This document shows, piece by piece, positions 5,891-8,200 of a stretch of 8,200 nucleotides of DNA (the stretch's first letter is position 1; every line of letters starts with the position of its first letter). The translations under genes were made by a program, and so were the position numbers. Source of the stretch: Archaeoglobi archaeon. GTDB taxonomy: Archaea > Halobacteriota > Archaeoglobi > Archaeoglobales > Archaeoglobaceae. The stretch covers positions 1 to 8,200 of the forward strand of contig QNUZ01000106.1 of the NCBI GenBank assembly GCA_004347865.1. The letters are read 5' to 3'. The notes under the pieces are model-generated. The model saw only the letters and a list, made by a program, of their open reading frames with translations, was not told where the DNA came from and made no database searches.

Positions 5891-6338
5891 TCTCAAAATA
5901 GTCAGAATGATCGCAGATTACCAGTTTGGAAAAGGTGCGGGTATTGCCCTCTTTCCGAATACCTGTACCCTTATCTACTCCAAAAACGGGAAAATAAGGC
6001 AAATTCTAGACGGTGGCAGGAGAATTGCAACCCTCAAGGCCGACTCCGGCTTGCTAACTCTGAGTGTGGAGGGTGCGAGAAGACTCCAGAAGGTCTTCCC
6101 ATTCCCGAAACACAGGGTTGTCGTTTTAAACGAAGTTTCGCAGTTCATAGCAGATGGCAAAAGCGTTTTCGCCAAGCACGTAGTGGCTGTTGACGAAAAA
6201 ATTAGGGCTAACGATGAAGTGCTGGTTGTTAATGAAAGGGACGAATTGCTCGCCACAGGTAAAGCCCTACTTTCAGCATTCGAAATGCTCGAGCTTAAGA
6301 GGGGGGTTGCGGTAAGGACTAGACAGGGATCCGAATGA
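5880..6338 (+). CDS. Small PUA-domain protein resembling the C2-PUA tail of archaeosine tRNA-guanine transglycosylase
   Basis: A 152-residue protein. Residues 1-75 (ADYQFGKGAG, then KIRQILDGGRRIATLKADSG and LSVEGARRL) match the pre-PUA (C2-type) module found at the C-terminus of archaeal TGT/ArcS proteins. Residues 78-148 form a PUA RNA-binding domain, with FIADGKSVFAKHVVAVD, the strand-forming EVLVVNERDELLATGKALLS and a final RGVAVRTRQ. No transglycosylase barrel is present, so the protein is not itself TGT; similar stand-alone PUA proteins are widespread in archaea (COG5270-like). RNA binding is likely; the RNA is unknown. Its ATG lies inside the end of the cis-prenyltransferase-like gene and its stop overlaps the next start by ATGA, so the three genes are translationally coupled. 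Confidence 0.85.
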   Translation: MADNLKIVRMIADYQFGKGAGIALFPNTCTLIYSKNGKIRQILDGGRRIATLKADSGLLTLSVEGARRLQKVFPFPKHRVVVLNEVSQFIADGKSVFAKHVVAVDEKIRANDEVLVVNERDELLATGKALLSAFEMLELKRGVAVRTRQGSE

Positions 6339-6730
6339 AGATTGACAAAAAAAGAAAGATAGTGATCGTAGACAGTTTTTCAAAAGTAGACAAGGTTCTG
6401 AAGTTCGACGGTTTTTCCCTGATTATCGGTATCGGCTGCGAAATTGGAGACATTTATGCTGATGAAATTCTAGTAGGAAAGAGCTGCAAACTGGGAAACG
6501 TGAGCTGTAGCAGAATCGTCTTGGGTGCATTCTGCTCCTTTGAATCGATCCATGCAAATGATGTCAGGCTACTAAACTCATGCAAAGGCAAGAAAATTAT
6601 TGGGAAAGTCGTCAAAATTGGCGAAAACTGCAGAGTATCTGAAATCAGCGCAGATTTACTTGAAATGACGGGAGCATCCAGAATAGACAAGATTAACGCA
6701 AACAAGATAAGGTGTGTGGATTCTATATGA
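6335..6730 (+). CDS. Unrecognised 131-residue protein of six 16-residue beta-helix-like repeats with a cysteine column
   Basis: I do not recognise a named family. After a basic N-terminus (MKIDKKRKIVIVD), residues 35-130 divide into six repeats of exactly 16 residues without gaps, beginning at C35, C51, C67, C83, C99 and S115. The pattern is roughly C-x-[ILVF]-x-x-[IV]-x-A-[DN]-x-[IV]-x-[VLI]-G-x-x. Hydrophobic residues recur at positions 3, 6, 11 and 13 and a small residue at 8. This is the look of a beta-solenoid, similar to but shorter in period than bactofilin-type coils. There is no signal peptide or membrane helix, so it should be cytoplasmic. The gene is the last of the operon, joined to the PUA gene by ATGA with AGGGAT as a possible ribosome binding site. 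Its end overlaps the convergent HisA-like gene by 8 bp. Confidence 0.8.
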   Translation: MKIDKKRKIVIVDSFSKVDKVLKFDGFSLIIGIGCEIGDIYADEILVGKSCKLGNVSCSRIVLGAFCSFESIHANDVRLLNSCKGKKIIGKVVKIGENCRVSEISADLLEMTGASRIDKINANKIRCVDSI

Positions 6731-7406
6731 ATCCCCGCTGAATTAAACCCAGCGGTACTGCCTTTTTATGCACTGCAGTTGAAATCAAAACTCCTGCACA
6801 GCCCAAATCCTTAAGATACTCCAAATCACTCAAACCACTTATCCCTCCTCCCAGATAAACCGGATGAGATGAAATGTTCAAAACTTCCGTTAGTAGTTCG
6901 ATATCCGGGGAACCTGAACCTACTCGCGCGATGTTCAAAACAATTAGGCCTCTCAAGGGAAAAGAGTTCAAAAACTCCACGGCTTTCTTATAATCTGAAA
7001 ATTTGCCTGAGGCATCTAAAAATCGCTTTCCATGAAAATCAAGACTGACATAGCATTCCTCTTTAATTCCTGCTAGTTTGGCAATATCAAAAGTTTCAGT
7101 ACCCAAAACTGGGACAAAAGTGATGCTTTCAAGCTCTTCAGCACTCCGAAATCCGCAGTCCGCAATAATCTCCTCGACTCTCGACTTCAGAGAGTTTATA
7201 ACCTGAATATTGCTACCAGCTCCGAGTATTCTGTCCAGATCTGCAACATACAGGAATCGGGGCCTAATCTCCGCTATAACCTCGAAAGGATCGCTATTTC
7301 TAACTATCAAACTCTTTTCAGCTACAGGCCTGTACTTCTGTCTTTCCCCCCTCTCTGCAAGAACAACGATTCCACTCATCAAATCCATCACAAAAATGAG
7401 CCTCAT
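6723..7406 (-). CDS. HisA-related TIM-barrel protein (proFAR isomerase-like, COG1411 type)
   Basis: A 227-residue (beta/alpha)8 barrel related to HisA. It keeps the first-strand Asp8 (IFVMDLMSG), the ADLDRILGAGSN segment (55-66), SLDFHG (121-126) and the C-terminal phosphate-binding pattern GGGISGLSDLEYLKDLGCAGVLIST (186-210, quoted in part by its GGGIS core). However, the HisA strand usually reading TDI-x-x-DGT is VLNIARVGSGS (156-166), lacking the Asp-Gly-Thr, and the N-terminal R-x-x-Q-G substrate region differs. It is thus unlikely to be the histidine enzyme itself. It fits the archaeal HisA-related group of unknown function; I recall, without certainty, that relatives occur in one-carbon cofactor gene clusters of methylotrophs. 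Its ATG overlaps the stop of the upstream reductase gene (ATGA), so the two are coupled. The 3' end overlaps the repeat-protein gene by 8 bp. Confidence 0.82.
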   Translation of the reverse strand: MRLIFVMDLMSGIVVLAERGERQKYRPVAEKSLIVRNSDPFEVIAEIRPRFLYVADLDRILGAGSNIQVINSLKSRVEEIIADCGFRSAEELESITFVPVLGTETFDIAKLAGIKEECYVSLDFHGKRFLDASGKFSDYKKAVEFLNSFPLRGLIVLNIARVGSGSPDIELLTEVLNISSHPVYLGGGISGLSDLEYLKDLGCAGVLISTAVHKKAVPLGLIQRGFI

Positions 7407-8200
7407 AGCAATCTCAGGAGCGGATAAATCAATCTAAGCTTTAAAGGCATCTTGCAGTGGAATATTTCTTCCATGTCCTTCTCATTTGCCCAGTTAATCA
7501 TTCCGTAAAGTATTCGACCTTTCAAAAGGGCATCCCAAGACTTTTTTATTTTGTAGGATGTCATCAAAGCCTTTCCGAGATATCTCTTCCAGAGGTAATC
7601 GTAGTCCTCGAGACTCCCTCCCTCAAAGTACTCGTTCACAACTCTGCCCGCCAAATCGCCGGCAATCATCGAAATCGGTATTCCGCCGCCTGTATGACAT
7701 ATTATCATACTAGCAGAATCTCCCACGAACAAGACATTGCCATGAACGGCCTTTCTGAGTGGTCTGTCAATAGGAACTACGGCTCCCACTTTGCTAACTG
7801 GTTTAGCCCTTTTCAGGAACCGGTAGGAGTGAGGATACTCCTTAACGAATCGTTCAAGAACCTTATGTACACTTTCGCTGGAAAACCTTCTTCTGAAGCC
7901 CACGCCAACGTTGGCGTATCCATTACCCTTTGGTATTATCCACGCATAGGCTCCGGGAGCAATTTCTTTCCCGATGAACATATAAACCGTATCCTCCTCA
8001 CACTCAACATCGCTCATTACGTACTGCTTCGCAGAAGATAGCTCGTAGTTCCAAAAACCCAGTTCCTTTGCTATTCTTGAATTTGCGCCGTCGCAAGCCA
8101 GCAAAACCTTCGGATCGTAATAAACTCCATTTGTTATCAACTTTCCCTCCCGGAATCCTCTCACCACTGTTTTGACTTCAATTCTGTGTCCGGATTCGGA
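7403..8200 (-). CDS. Geranylgeranyl reductase family flavoprotein, C-terminal 265 residues (partial)
   Basis: The frame is open from the right edge to a TGA at 7403-7405, so the N-terminal FAD GxGxxG region lies outside the window; an internal GTG at 8167 is not a real start. Visible landmarks are LLACDGANSRIAKELG, AYAWIIPKGNGYANVGVG (the substrate-side motif of the family, usually Y-x-W-x-F-P) and GDSASMIICHTGGGIPISMIAGDLAG (the second FAD site, here given by its G-D-S-A and TGGGI cores). The family reduces geranylgeranyl chains, in archaea converting unsaturated diether membrane lipids to the phytanyl form at the membrane. Archaeoglobales carry several paralogues, so the exact substrate is open. 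Family members have about 390 residues, so about a third is missing. It is followed by the HisA-related gene with an ATGA overlap. Confidence 0.92.
   Translation of the reverse strand, partial: SESGHRIEVKTVVRGFREGKLITNGVYYDPKVLLACDGANSRIAKELGFWNYELSSAKQYVMSDVECEEDTVYMFIGKEIAPGAYAWIIPKGNGYANVGVGFRRRFSSESVHKVLERFVKEYPHSYRFLKRAKPVSKVGAVVPIDRPLRKAVHGNVLFVGDSASMIICHTGGGIPISMIAGDLAGRVVNEYFEGGSLEDYDYLWKRYLGKALMTSYKIKKSWDALLKGRILYGMINWANEKDMEEIFHCKMPLKLRLIYPLLRLL

Noticed and set aside
5975..6256. Minus-strand open frame of 93 codons
   Set aside because: A shadow of the PUA-protein gene, whose domain pattern is clear on the plus strand.
7457..8041. Plus-strand open frame of 194 codons
   Set aside because: It is the complement of the geranylgeranyl reductase gene, whose family motifs are clear on the minus strand; the plus-strand translation has no recognisable pattern.

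Overview
The window looks like a hyperthermophilic or thermophilic euryarchaeon, most plausibly from Archaeoglobales. The RNA polymerase B subunit is split into B'' and B' with rpoH in front, as in methanogens and Archaeoglobus. The tRNA lacks an encoded CCA, promoters have TATA/BRE form, genes are tightly packed, and the set of single-domain proteins (geranylgeranyl reductase family, HisA-related, PUA, DUF92, ATPase-free Lon-like protease) is typical of euryarchaea. The Archaeoglobales assignment is inference; no 16S rRNA is present.

Layout. Positions 1-1933 (minus strand) hold tRNA-Lys(UUU), then rpoH, rpoB2 and the first 13 codons of rpoB1. A single good TATA/BRE at 1955-1970 lies about 25 bp before the tRNA, and only about 21 bp separate tRNA and rpoH, so tRNA and polymerase genes may share one transcript. 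Positions 1978-2249 hold a decayed 3' end of an IS200/IS605-type tnpB on the minus strand, in three successive reading frames, ending in a sequence that looks like the element's right end only about 8 bp from the tRNA/rpo promoter. Positions 2380-4152 (plus) encode a secreted, membrane-anchored Lon-like (S16) serine protease without ATPase domain, probably from a leaderless transcript. Positions 4124-5329 (minus) encode a DUF92 (TIGR00297/VTE6-like) membrane protein whose 3' end overlaps the protease gene.

Only 12 bp separate the DUF92 start from the start of a divergent plus-strand operon (5342-6730). This operon has a degenerate cis-prenyltransferase subunit, a small C2-PUA protein resembling the tail of archaeosine TGT, and an unrecognised 131-residue protein built of six exact 16-residue repeats with Cys in the same position of five consecutive repeats. 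Each gene overlaps the next. From the right edge, on the minus strand, come the C-terminal 265 residues of a geranylgeranyl reductase family flavoprotein and, by an ATGA overlap, a HisA-related TIM-barrel protein.

Working together: three of the genes (cis-prenyltransferase-like subunit, DUF92/phytyl-phosphate-kinase-like protein, geranylgeranyl reductase) point to isoprenoid lipid or glycosyl-carrier metabolism. They may form a loose polyprenyl-lipid neighbourhood, but this rests on family membership and position only. The strongest leads for new biology are the Cys-ladder repeat protein, its operon with a probably non-catalytic cis-prenyltransferase subunit and a PUA protein, and the tnpB relic abutting the polymerase promoter.
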